Shown in pieces: positions 30,401 through 40,460 of a DNA stretch of 64,000 nt. Under the pieces are notes generated by a model. It did no database searches. It was not told the DNA's origin and saw only the letters and a program-made list of their open reading frames with translations. The DNA lies in contig OZ038383.1 in NCBI GenBank assembly GCA_964036045.1, forward strand, positions 33,561,394 to 33,625,393. Direction: 5' to 3'. The translations under genes were made by a program, and so were the position numbers. How positions within the stretch are numbered: the first letter of the stretch is position 1; the number at the start of each line of letters is the position of its first letter. This DNA comes from Eutreptiella sp. 'Long Island Sound 2002' (Eukaryota > Euglenozoa > Euglenophyceae > Eutreptiales > Eutreptiaceae).

Positions 30401-32464
30401 CTTCTTGGGGACGACGAAACAGGGAGAGGCCCACTCGGAGTGGCACGGCTCAAGCCAGCCTCTCTGGATGAAGTCACGGAGGATCTTCTCCATGGCCTCT
30501 TTCCTCTCGCCCCTCAGGGCAAACTCCCGGTGCCGATACACACGGGGGTCCTGCTTCAGTCGTATCTTGGCCTCGCCATACGGTCCACGTACCGGTGGAG
30601 GAAACACAGGCTTACCGCTGAAGAAGGTCTCGCCATACTTCTGCTTCAGCCTGGCCCTCAACGCCTGGATCTTGGGGCAGTCATCGGACTCCGCCCTGGC
30701 TTTTCCGGGCACTTGAACCACGGAGCTTACTTGAGGGGTAGCTACTCCGCTCGCTTTCGGCTCAGGTGGTCTTCCCAGGTGGCCCAAAGGGCCATCTCTG
30801 GTCTTGCCTCGGAACAGATCGCCGTAGGTGGGTGGGTTACCGCCAGGCGGCTCGTCTTGGCTGGACATGTGATCCAGCACCCTCTGTACGAAGGTATTCC
30901 CGTCATAGGAACCGGAGACGATTGAGTCCACTTCCCACCAGGCTTTGTCCTGGCCTTTGCCCTCACGCTGGTTTCCCCAGTCGTGGAAGGGCTGATCCAT
31001 ATACCCCTGAACCAGATCCCACTCCTCTTCAGTGAGGGGGTCTTCCGAATCCGATTCTTCGATGTCAACAGGGGGAACCGCAAAGCATTGCCGCCAGGGC
31101 TCTGCTATGATGCGGTTGACACACACGAAGTCCGTGGTGTCGGCCTGATCAAGGCCCCCATCCACATAGTGGAATTCTGTTGGCCATCTCTGGGGTGGCA
31201 TGGGCTGCCCCTTAGCGTCCTGATAGACACTCTCTCCAGCCGGTAGGACGACCTTGTTTAAGGTCATGTTGGTCAATGAGGCTACCCAATGTCGGGTACG
31301 TTCCTCCTCGGTGCATCCCATAGGAACAACCAGCACTGCCTTGGAGCGGTCCTTGCGAATCTTCGCTATCGCTCTTGGAATGTCCCAACGGGGGCAATGG
31401 ATCCACATCAATCCCTGATGCGGACCCCAGTGCTTCTCCCACGCGGAATCCTGGGCGCTCCAGTACTTCTCACAAACCCGAAGATGGGCGGAGGTTCCTG
31501 AAGAGAACGCATCCAGGGCCAGATCCGACGCTCCCAGGTCCGCGACCACTCGGTTCGCCACTTCCGGCCTTACGCCGTACTCCTGGTTCGCTGGCCCAGT
31601 GGGCTCAGTGTCCAGCGCGGCCACTTCGAGCTGATTGCGTTCGGGGTGGATCCATTGGCATTCCACATGGTGCTCAGGTGACGAAAGCCACGAGAGCTGG
31701 TCGTCCTGGTACAGGGTCATGGAAGCCTGGGCCGGGAGGATGCCGGAGTCCGTCTCCATCATGAAGTCGTACCCGACGATCATGTCCCAGTCCATCTCGG
31801 CCTCGTAGAAGCTACCGTGCAGGAGGATTTCCTTGCCGAGGTCTGGGCGGTTCAGCTCACGATGGTTCACGAACTGCAGCCCAATGGCCGCTTCCTTCGT
31901 GCCTCCCACCATGTACTGGCCGTTCGCCACCTTCAGCCTGACAGGTTTCCGACTGTCGGTCAGACACTCTGGTGGAAGTAGGCCAGCCTTGACCAAGCTG
32001 ACTTGAGCTCCCGTGTCGACCAACACATCGAAAACCTTTTCCACTTCCCCGCATAGGGCACGGACCTTAAGATGCAACTGCCGCTCGCGACCGACACGGC
32101 GCACGGCGTGCAAACTCAGGATCTCCGGCCGTTCCAGAAGCTCCACAAGCGACTGGTGCAGGTCGTGGACAATGGGCTCAGGCTGCCCATCTGCAGCATC
32201 CAGCTGCGGTCCGGGTGATCCTCCGATACTCTCGGATAGATCCTGTAGTACATCAAACACGTTCTTGGTCGCGAAGGACGGACGGGTGCAAGGGTTCGTG
32301 CCTTCACTTGCCCTCACCCCGCCTCCGCGACTGGGCGCCGGACCGGGCCTTCCGCCCGCGGCAGTCCCCTTGTGCTTATCGACTCCCGACTCGGATGGTT
32401 CGGCGCTTCCCACGTCACCATCCTGCGACCGCCCTAGCTGGGGCCCTTGGCTGCAGGGGCTCCG
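27482..32464 (-). CDS. G1 pol polyprotein: protease, RT, RNase H, integrase, chromodomain
   Basis: It follows the gag amber codon in the same frame and is open to 27482. Counting from the GTG at 32413 (1643 codons): protease VDTGAQVSL (DTG 133-135); RT about 600-840 with FTVIDLKHGYHQMP and PFVDDVII (VDD 778-780); RNase H LRTDASDYAIG (about 941), PREKEAYAI and VCTDHQ; integrase HHMLHPGVKK...CSVCQAC zinc finger (about 1204-1247), core VAMDVF, CSDRGPQF and GRAEVAGRQ (D,D,E near 1274, 1338, 1374); chromodomain about 1565-1615 (YTVEKILAQRP, FKVRWRGYG). One chromodomain aromatic position reads HHTLEP, where G2 has HDTWEP. Expression probably needs readthrough of the amber codon. Intact ORF. Confidence 0.95.
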   Translation of the reverse strand, partial: RSPCSQGPQLGRSQDGDVGSAEPSESGVDKHKGTAAGGRPGPAPSRGGGVRASEGTNPCTRPSFATKNVFDVLQDLSESIGGSPGPQLDAADGQPEPIVHDLHQSLVELLERPEILSLHAVRRVGRERQLHLKVRALCGEVEKVFDVLVDTGAQVSLVKAGLLPPECLTDSRKPVRLKVANGQYMVGGTKEAAIGLQFVNHRELNRPDLGKEILLHGSFYEAEMDWDMIVGYDFMMETDSGILPAQASMTLYQDDQLSWLSSPEHHVECQWIHPERNQLEVAALDTEPTGPANQEYGVRPEVANRVVADLGASDLALDAFSSGTSAHLRVCEKYWSAQDSAWEKHWGPHQGLMWIHCPRWDIPRAIAKIRKDRSKAVLVVPMGCTEEERTRHWVASLTNMTLNKVVLPAGESVYQDAKGQPMPPQRWPTEFHYVDGGLDQADTTDFVCVNRIIAEPWRQCFAVPPVDIEESDSEDPLTEEEWDLVQGYMDQPFHDWGNQREGKGQDKAWWEVDSIVSGSYDGNTFVQRVLDHMSSQDEPPGGNPPTYGDLFRGKTRDGPLGHLGRPPEPKASGVATPQVSSVVQVPGKARAESDDCPKIQALRARLKQKYGETFFSGKPVFPPPVRGPYGEAKIRLKQDPRVYRHREFALRGERKEAMEKILRDFIQRGWLEPCHSEWASPCFVVPKKVAGEWRLVVDYRGLNAQTQHDSYTLPLIEDMLQKQHRRTIFTVIDLKHGYHQMPLAEESRACTAMSTPLGPLQWKVMPMGVTNGNAAFQRMLENLLEPVRDCADPFVDDVIIASGDPSMSYEELLEAHERDVTRVLNLLVRHKLTGSSDKATIAVSEVVFAGHVVGNGQRKPIPGKVAAIEHWEKPKTVSELRAYLGFCNYYSGYIKMYAEYAAPMTTMLKGNREETKKGSKKALVWTEESDRAFEGMKQALLSAVGLHLVDPDRGFVLRTDASDYAIGAVLEQVLDDGRHVPVAFWSRVLAEGQRRTWTPREKEAYAIVMALRKWAGYIALHPVTVCTDHQGLQSWHKEHVDTPSGPASRRARWHETLAKFDLTVVYIPGKDNTVADCLSRWAYPASKGMQDISAHGDEAETAEAKRIIEMERLMEEEGAKCFVVMAADAPLATRVSRAVRVLAPEGSESDKHLFPESCLQDDWTDDYAKSEAFAAEYRAVTDPDDGQKWPKGLTEEDGKLYRNGRLLVPESRVLELCEAWHHHMLHPGVKKQALDMQRRFEIDHIVLYTAIRKVRKGCSVCQACNPDNRNVKGEPQWTPVPDQPMESVAMDVFSMPEVRIGKETFDCVVLCVDRHSGYVVAVPARKKGLLAKEVAVMMIRHWLTVFDIPRTICSDRGPQFTGGWFKAMCSLMGIRHAKSVAYLSRSSGRAEVAGRQLFEKLRKIHITNPRRNWFEEMWPALKAHHDTPTPGCLSPHQILFGRNPLGRGLPLSGDGMAMDAKEFFARQEQTARDIRQQLEKEHAERQKSAPSSTAQKFRVGDPVWVIRPRPMGTHRTKTWFTPGEVVRRIGEDTYRIKVGHGQFRERHESQLRVREPDLRGQHVSLSYAAHEADSDDDYAEQDDYTVEKILAQRPKASAPGGLEFKVRWRGYGPSHHTLEPVSSFVPRVNTPFMEYIRKHKTKIHVSDLAALTRAIAARGA

Positions 32465-32470
32465 CTAGGG
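32432..32470 (-). promoter_or_regulatory. Candidate readthrough hairpin at the G1 gag-pol amber codon
   Basis: On the element strand the stop TAG (32467-32465) sits in CCCTAGC, which pairs perfectly with GCTAGGG 25 nt further on; GCCC/GGGC can form an inner stem. TAG is followed by CGG. The sequence is identical in G2 (56113-56151). Gag and pol are in one frame on both sides, so suppression of UAG would give a gag-pol fusion. Confidence 0.55.
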
Positions 32471-35400
32471 GGCGTCGGTTGTGGAAGAGGGGGTGTTCTC
32501 CTCGGCCTCAACGTCGTTGACGCCCTTCTTCCTCCTGTCACTGCGAGTAGGCTTCTTGTCCTTGTCCTTGTTCTGGTTGTTCTGGTTGTTCTCCTTGTTC
32601 TTGTTGTCCGACCTGGGGACCCAGTTCCGCTTGATCTCCTGGATCTCCTTGGCCAACTCGGTCCCCACCGACGACATCAGCTTGGCCAGCTCGTCCTTGT
32701 CGACCTCCATTTTGGCTTCCCGGATACCCGCGGGCGCACGCTTCTTCGACCCGTGCACCTTCTTGTAAGCGTCCGTGTCAGCCTTGTGGATGGGGCATGT
32801 TCGGTGGTCATGGTTGAAGCCTCGCTTCCTCCCATAACACACGAAACAGCCCTGAGGGTGAGCTCGTATGAACTCCCCAAAGGACAGCGGAGGGTCGCCA
32901 ATGCGGCGAGGGTCCCTCTTCTCCTGCTTCCTCCAACCCTGCTGCAGGGGCTTCCAGTTTCCCGGCTTGCTCCCCGCGTTCAGGTTCTTGGCCATAAAGG
33001 CACAAACGGCCACTTCGGCGGGCTCATCGTCGTCGTCATCGTCGACGAGAGTCTCATCGCCGCCGGCTCCCGCTGGGTCCATGGCATCTTCCCCGCCAGG
33101 TCCCTCGCAAACGTAGTTGACGTCGCGGTCGCCGGGCCTCAACCCGTGGGTGTGGTGGAGGTTTCGGTACTCCTTGAGTACTTCCTCGCCAACCCACTCC
33201 AGGATCTCGTCGCAGCTCATCCGCGCCGGGATGGGCTGCAGACGGATGGTCTGGCCGCTCAACTCACAATCGTCAAGGCGCCACATCGCGGTCTTCTCGC
33301 GATCGCCCGAGACGGTGATGAGAAGAGCGTTCCGCAGGGAGTGCCGTTTGACATCCCGGGCCACGTTCTTCTTCGCCCAAGCCACCACGTTCGTATGATA
33401 CTCCTTGGGGAGCATCATCTTGACCGTGTGGTTGGACTTGGCCCTCTTGGATTCCTCCTTGGTGACCCTCTTGATCCATGCTTCCGGCAGCATGGAGAGC
33501 AGGCGAGCCTGCTCGTCACCCTCGTTCCAATCCTCCACGTTGCGGCGGAAGAGGGTGTATTTCCCTCAGAAGTCTCGCCACTCTCGTAGGCGGATCTCCC
33601 GTCCATCATGCTCAAGCTTCATGGACTTCCAGCGCTTGGCCGCCACCTGCGGAGCGTCCACCCGCTCCTGCTCGCTGAGCCACTTCTTGGCTTCCTTGAG
33701 GGTCTTGATTTTCCCCTCCTTGGTCGCCATGAAGTATAGCTCTCCGAGCACCTCCGGCAGGCGGTACCTGAACCGTTTGAAGACATACTTCTCCGCATCA
33801 GCGGGAGGCAGGTCTTCAGTGACGGTCAGCCCCCAATCGTCCAGCTTCTCCAAGAAGCGGTCGAGGTTGAGGGGGTTGCCATCGTACATGGGGGGCTTGA
33901 TGTCCTTCAAGTCTTCCGACACGGCGGCGTCCGCGGCCTTAGAGACCATGAACGCCGGCCGCGAGGTCGACCGAGGTTCCCATCGGCCTCGCCCACGGAC
34001 TCCCACGGCCGCCACGTCCATCTCCTCCATGGAATCCCTGTGGCTACGCCGCGGTTCCTCCACGTACGCTGAACCAAAATGTTCACGCCGTACTCTTTCC
34101 ATGTACGCTTCTTCATCACGGCGCCGGCGGCTGAGTTCAGCGGCCTCCTGTCGTACACCACGCGGCGGGCTGATGTCGAACTCCTCCAGGTCCAGGTCCA
34201 GGTCCTCACCTTCGCCGACATCCCACTCCACGTCTTCTCTGGGGACCTCGTCCCTGAGTCCACCATAACGTCCTCCAGCCGTTGGGATTGGCACCGGGCC
34301 AGGTGGTGGCCCAGGTGGTGGTGCGGGGCGCCGGGGGCGTACCGGTGTCCGCGGTGGAGCACGGCGGTTGTGGTACTCCGCGCTGAGCCACTCATCACGC
34401 AATTCCTCACTGCCATCGCCGGGCGGCACGCGCTCGTTGCGGCGGCCCGCGCTTTGGTGAGAGGGGGCGGTGAGAGAGGGGGCACTGGCACTGGGGCGAC
34501 TCCTGGGAGCTCCGCCGGGGGCGTGGGGTCTGCCTGGACCTGGTCCGGGTCCCCAGCCGTCGTCCGACGAGCCAGACTCCAGGGGTGGGTGGTCGCTGCC
34601 GACGCTCCCGCGGGCTTCCAGCGCGTCCAGCCTCTCCTGCAGGCCGCTGACGACGTTGGTCAGCGACTTGGTCTCGGCCCTGGCGATGTCCAGGTCCTTC
34701 TGCGCGCGCGCGGCGACCGTGGAGATGCGAGCCATCTCGCTCTTGCCCGTGTCTACCTCCAGCTCGAGCAACTGGACTCTCCTGCGGAGGTAGACAATCC
34801 ACCGCCAGGTGGTATCCGGGTCGCCGTTCCCTGGTGGGTCGTCGGGGTCCCCAGGGGGTCCTCCAGGAGGGCCTCTGCCGGGTCCGCCCGGTCCAGAGGG
34901 TCCTCCCCCGCCCGGTGGTCCGCCTCCAGGGGGTCCACTTGGTGGGCGTCCTCCAGGGGGTCCAGAAGGTCCTCCGCCAGGGGGTCCCGGTGGGTCTCCG
35001 CCGGGTCGCCTCGGTGGGTCCGAGAATGGGCGCTTCCTCGTGATGCCGAACTCCATGTCGTCATCCTCGTCCATGTCGCCCCACCTGGGCGTCTCGGTCA
35101 CGGAGGACTCGGAGCTCCGGTAGGGAGGAGGGGGATCCTCATCGTCACCTTCCGGTTCCATGGGGACGTCTCCGCCGCCTCCGCCCGTCCAAGCCACCAC
35201 TTGGCGATGTCGACGGCCTCGTTCATCCCCGTCACTGGCGGTGAAGAAGGGGTCACTGTCGTGGGGGTGTCCACCCGTTGGCCTCCGCGGCCTCTCGGGG
35301 GTCTTCCCCTTGCCCTTCCTCCGTCGATGGGCGGTGGGGCCACTGCTCCCACTGCTGCCCGTGTCCGCCTCATCCAGCTTCATCCTGGAGGAGGCGTCCC

Positions 35401-36805
35401 CTTCGAAAAGCTTTCGAAGGGTCTCCACTCGTGATCCTCCCGGGGGAGTATCGCGGCGGAGTTTGGCCTCTGCCTCCTCCATGGCGGCGGCGGTGGCTGC
35501 AGCAGCTCGCGCTTCGGCTTCTTCCCGAGCACGAGCCGCCTCGGCTTCCCGGGCCTGCTGCAGCTGCGCCTTCTGCGCCTCCAACGCCGCCAGCTCCGCC
35601 TCCGTCTTGGCCTTCTCCTCAGCGACCTTCCGTCGCGCGGCCTCGATGGCTTCCTTCTTGGCGGCGTCCTCCTGGGCCTTAGCCGTCGCTTCGGCGTGGG
35701 CCCTTTCCTCCGCCTCCTTCTTTGCCCTCTCTTGGGCAAGCGCCTCTTCCAGCGCCTTCACCTCGGCCTCCTTGCAGGCAATGGCCTCCTGCGTCAGGCG
35801 GGCTTCCTCGTCGGCTGCCGCCAACTCACCGTTGACCTGGGCAGTTGCTGCCCCATGGGCGGCTACGGCCGTGAGTCCGGCCGCAATGGCCGCCATGGAC
35901 TGGGTGTGGATGGCCATGCCATGCGCCCACTCCGCAGCCTCCTCCTGGGCGATGCCGGCGGCGCCCTCCACGGCAGCGCTGTACTGCTTGGCCCGTTGCC
36001 GGGCAACCCGACGGTTGCAGGGCACCCCACAGGCGCGCTCACAGGCGCGCGCCACGTCCCTTTCGGGAGCGACGCTGCTGCTGGAGCTGGCCTGGTCGGC
36101 CGGCATCCTCCCGCGGTGGGCGGACTCCACGTCGCTGCTGGGGCCTGCTGGGGCCTGCCGGGCCCTCAGGAGCAGCGGACGGGCCTTGGCCTGGGTCTGC
36201 TTGGCGACTTGGATGTATTCGCCAAGGGTGGTGGAGCCGGGGTGGTGACCACCATTGGCCCGTTGGGGACTGGGGGCTGGGGTTCCGCCCTTGGCGCCTT
36301 GGGCGGCTTCGGCGGCCAGGGACTCCTGGTACTCCCGCCACCTCCGGTCCTGCTTCCTGTCCCCGGCGGACCGCTTCTCCGTCGCCGGAGACGCGCTGCT
36401 GCTGCCCTGCAGCCTGCGCTCGCTCCCGGGTTCCGGGAAGTTCTTCTCGATCACGTCCCACAGGGAGACGTTGATCGAGGCGCCCGACGGGTAGGCGTTG
36501 GGGTCCTCGTCCTCCTCGATCCCGTCGGGGCGCAGCCCTTCGCCGGGCCTGTCCGGCCGGGTCCACGTCCTCCAGCGCTTGCGGCGGAAGCGGTACTCGT
36601 ACCCTTCCGCCCGCAGCCACTCCTCCACTGTACGCAGGCGGTCCTCCCCCATGTCCTCCCGGAGCTCGAAGCTCCCGGGCATGCCGCCTTCGCACTGGGG
36701 ATTGCTGTAGCGGTATTGCTGGTCCCACAGCAATCCGCGCAGCAGGCGCGCCACATGGGGGTGGGGCTGCGGCCATTTCCTACCCGCTTCTTGCCAATTC
36801 ACCAT
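32465..36805 (-). pseudogene. G1 gag, one nonsense mutation
   Basis: Starts at ATG 36805 (MVNWQEAG), the start shared with G2. TGA at 33568-33566 replaces CGA (Arg) of G2; the frame then continues to the TAG at 32465. Order: N-terminal Trp-rich region; Ala/Glu-rich coiled coil (EEARLTQEAIACKEAEVKAL and on); Pro/Gly collagen-like tract; second short coiled coil; capsid-like helices (NPLNLDRFLEKLDDWGL, REIRLREWRDF); CCHC-type knuckle CFVCYGRKRGFNHDHRTC (C-x2-C-x8-H-x4-C); Lys/Asn/Asp-rich tail. Full length would be about 1440 residues, long for a Ty3 gag. Confidence 0.9.
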
Positions 36806-37245
36806 GGCAGCGGGGGCGTAGTTGGTCTTGAGGTCCTTGATGTGCACTCGTTCAACTCAACGAACTGGTTGTGGTTGTTGAGGAGGGTGCTGCAGCACTG
36901 GATTGGAAGTGCGGCTGGTGCTGGTCAGCCGGTGGTTGTGGAGGTGGTTGACGCGGCCTTGCTGGTCGGCCGATGGGACTCCGGGTCGGCCGATGGGGCT
37001 GATGCAGGAGTCCTGGTCTGTGCACCTCTTTCACGGTTGCTGCGCGGTCAGGGCGATGCTCTGGACGGCGCTGCGGGCTCCGTGACGAACTCGGCGCTGT
37101 CGCTGAGTGGCGCTGCGAACCGCTGCGCTGCGCTGCGAGACGCTGCGCTGCGCTGCGAGCTGCGAGCTGCGCCGCGCTGCTGCGACGCGCTGCTCGGGGT
37201 TGGTGGCCCCGAGTGGCACGCGAGGGTTGCATAACCCCGCGGCGG
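36806..37245 (-). other. G1 leader between primer site and gag
   Basis: About 440 nt with a short repeat of CGCAG/GCAGCGG type (about 37110-37190) and Asn/Pro/Gln-like triplet runs. No conserved frame except a few codons upstream of the gag ATG. Confidence 0.6.
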
Positions 37246-37256
37246 TGAAACGCTTT
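37246..37256 (-). promoter_or_regulatory. G1 primer-binding site, self-complementary to the LTR
   Basis: Element strand AAAGCGTTTCA starts at the first base after the 5' LTR. Its exact complement TGAAACGCTTT lies in the LTR at 37379-37369 (minus), 123 nt before the LTR end. Pairing stops after 11 bp at both ends. No TGG tRNA site is found in the first 50 nt. Fits Tf1/sushi self-priming, known from other chromoviruses. Confidence 0.8.
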
Positions 37257-40213
37257 TGACGCGTTCCCGTTGGGGGCCGGCCACGGGACGCTGCGGTGAC
37301 ACGCACAGGTGAGCAGGCAGGCAAGGCACTACGCTCACAAGGGCATCAATACGCTCGTGTCATGTGACAAAGCGTTTCAGAATCCTTGCCACTCTGCAAA
37401 GAGGGAACGAAAGTATGTACAACAACACATCAGGATATGTACACATGGGGTTGAGACTGGACTGGGGTAAGGGCATCACAGGACAATAGACACTCAGTCC
37501 TAACTCATATCCCAATCCCAGGTCCGACCCTCTCAGTGGCTGGTGGGGGCGGGGGCTCAAACACAACCCATGCCCTGCTCAGTCCGGACCCTGAAACCCT
37601 GCCAATGGGGGAGGTGTCCCGCACAGCCACAGGCGAGTTCCTGGGAACCAATCAACTCCAAGGCCAACCGACAGTGGCTCACTATGCTCCCTTAACGGCA
37701 CGTCCCAAATCCCCTCTGAGCCAGAGATATGGGCCCGCCATTATCCCTCAGGAGTTGGTAGCTGAAAATGGGCTGTTTCAGCCCAAACTGAAATTAACTC
37801 AAAAATCTCCAAAATTGACCCCTCGTCCGGACCCACCAGAGGTAGGGACGAGGCAACTGACCCTATGCCCTTCGAGTACAAACTCATTGGAGCCCTCACC
37901 CAACCTGGTTCCCTCTGAGGTTCCGGCATCAGGGCAACACGGATGAGTCAAGTGGGGTCATGATGCCAAAATCACCAAAATTGGCGTCATTCCCACGCGT
38001 GGCTCGCCCGGCCAAGGTGAGGCCAATGGCTCACAGGGTAGGAGGCAGGGCCTAGGACTTCTATCTGAGTGCACAACTTGGAATTAGGTCCGGGCTCCCC
38101 ATGGGCTTAGAGAAATGGGGCCGCCAATTGACCACACGGAAGGGGGAAATTGGGGTCCCAAAATGGGGTCATTTTGGCTGCCTGAAATGAGCCAAAATTC
38201 GGGGTACTCCCAATAGTATATCTCCACGCCGGCTTGGAGATCGGATCCGCCATTCTCTACGCGATCCACCAGGAGTCCAACGGAGACTTCCATGCCCTTG
38301 GCTCTCAAAGTTCTCCATGCTACTTGGCGTGGTGACGATCACAATTGGGTCCACAAATGCCAAAATGGCAAAATTGCCCACACTCACTTTGGGCTAGCGC
38401 CTTAACGAAGGTGGCTCCGCTTCGCCCACGTGGTGTGTGGACCATGGGGACCATTACCCATAACACCCATGTCATATATGGTCCATTGGTCCATGCGTCC
38501 GGCGTGCACGAGGGTTAGAACATAGTGCACGGCGGGCAGCGAAAGTTGAAAATTGCTCAAAATGGCCAAAAATGCGCACACTCATGGTTGGGGCAAATGA
38601 GGCACATGCCCGACTCGGACCGGAGTGTGCTATAGGATTGGTGTCAAGTCCTATGTGTCCAACATATCTTTTGGGCGTCGCCCAACCCCTCTGGTTTTGG
38701 GAATGGCAGGGTCGCCAAGTGGGCCCATGATTTGGGATGGTCCCAAGTCGCCAACATGGCGGCCACGGTATGCCAAGCTCAAGAGGAGTTATTCGCCGGG
38801 TCCAAGATATGTTGGGCACCGAAGTATGTACCCTCATATCATACTTAAGTCATGATGTCAATTGAGCGCAACGTTGAAATACAAGGTCGCCACTTGACAT
38901 CATGACGGGCCAAAAACGGCAAAATTGGCACAAAGACACACAAAAGTGCATTGAAAGGTGCACAATTATATTATAATATCTTCGGCTTGGATCGTGCAAT
39001 TAACTAATTCCTCTAAACACAATGTCTTGACACCAATGACCTTCGATCCCACATATGTGCTCCACTTGGGGCGCCTTGAAAGGTTACGAGCGCTACTTCC
39101 CAAGTGGGCACATGAAAATATGGAAAATTGCAAAACACACACCTTGCTCCCAACGCATCGCTTCGGGATCACCCCACAAGCTTCCCTTCACGAAGGTTAG
39201 GCTTGCAATTGATCGTAGGGAGTATGGAGAAGGGGCTTGCACAATATGAGGTCCATTGGCGGGTTTGGCTTGGCGCGATAGACCCGCCAAATGGGCACGC
39301 AACACAACACAAGGCACATACTCCATATTGCCCAAAAAGGTGGCTCCCACCACGATATGTCATGCCCCTCCAAGGGCATAACTTTGTGTCAATCGCTCAT
39401 AGGAACTCAAGAAGAGTTCCTATGCAACACCAACACTTGCGCGCTACACTCGAAAGTTATCTTAACGCACGCAACATCATGGCCATAGAGTTACAACGCA
39501 AACTCTACCCTCTTGACCATGATCCATTACACTAGCGCGCATGTGTGGAAACGCAGGGCATATAATGCTTCCTAAATTACGTCGGGAGTATTGTGAATAC
39601 ATCCCACGTTTCCTTATCGTCAATACTCGCAAGCGGCACGAGATATGACCCTCACAAGTGGCCTCACGAATCAACTTTGTTTTGCCCGTATCTCTAAGAC
39701 AAATGGAGGGCAAGATAAAAGGAAAGTTGATTCGTGCATAGGGAAGCATGTAGGTCCACTCGAAGGAGGTCAAATCAAGTGCGGGGATGTCGAAATCGAA
39801 AATCTGATTTCGACATCCTGAAAAATTCGGATTAAGGTTGCGAGTATTAATTATGAAAATTGCGGAAGCATCCATGCAGTTCCTGACGACTTTGGAGCCT
39901 TCGTGACGGATAGCGTTAAAATTTCCATTAATTACAGTTAAACTGGCGGTTACGGTAAAGTCGCGATCCAACCGCCAGCAGTCAAAACAGTGAATATCAG
40001 AACGGAAGCATAAAAATTGACGGAAACAATATGACAATAAAACCCTGTTGATTCCTGACATTCTGATATACAAATATCCGCTGGCGGTGCATCGGTTGCC
40101 GATGCGGGGCTTTACGGCACGGAACGGAGCGTCAACGGGCGTCTTCCCTTCCGTACATGGGGTTAGTGGACCGGAGACCGTAACCTAGCCATGGGGTTCT
40201 GGGTACCGCTTCA
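37257..40213 (-). repeat. G1 5' LTR (2957 bp)
   Basis: Partner of 23054-26010. Its right edge TGAAGC is followed by target duplication ATAT at 40214-40217. Predicted transcript start at 37379. Confidence 0.95.
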
Positions 40214-40217
40214 ATAT

Positions 40218-40460
40218 GAAGCGTGGTGGCATGGGGTGGTCGGGCTCCTGCGGTTCCGTGGGTTGCTGGTGGGCTTGTGGGCGCGGGGCTGTGGCTGCCA
40301 GTAGGTGTCGGATGGCCGGGAGGACGTCGTAGTTGTCGTCCCAGCAGTGGGCTGCAGCGCACGTCCTGTCGGGGGAAGCGGGGGGGGCGTGTTGCGGAGC
40401 GGTGTATGATAGGGTGGGCGACGTGTGCGGGTGGTGGCGTGCTCGCTCTGCCATTCCGTT
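40218..40460 (-). pseudogene. LINE A ORF1, first part (right of G1)
   Basis: Minus frame from about 40454: TAPQHAPPASPDRTCAAAHC, WDDNYDVLPAIRHLLAA, and on to PPRF at the G1 junction, where it runs in frame into 23053. VLPAIRHLLAATAP resembles DSIQRVLQVAADA just before the repeated module of LINE B ORF1. The true start could not be placed. Confidence 0.45.

Larger units (their letters stand above)
23054..40213 (-). mobile_element. G1: 17.2-kb chromodomain Ty3/gypsy retrotransposon
   Basis: LTRs of exactly 2957 bp (23054-26010, 37257-40213) with TG...CA ends are flanked by ATAT on both sides (23050-23053, 40214-40217). A polypurine tract (26011-26021) and a primer site (37246-37256) fix minus orientation. 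Between them lie gag, an in-frame amber codon, pol (protease, RT, RNase H, integrase, chromodomain) and a 1.5-kb 3' untranslated part. The LTRs look 98-99% identical, so insertion is recent. It interrupts LINE A ORF1. Gag carries one nonsense codon; pol is fully open. Confidence 0.95.
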
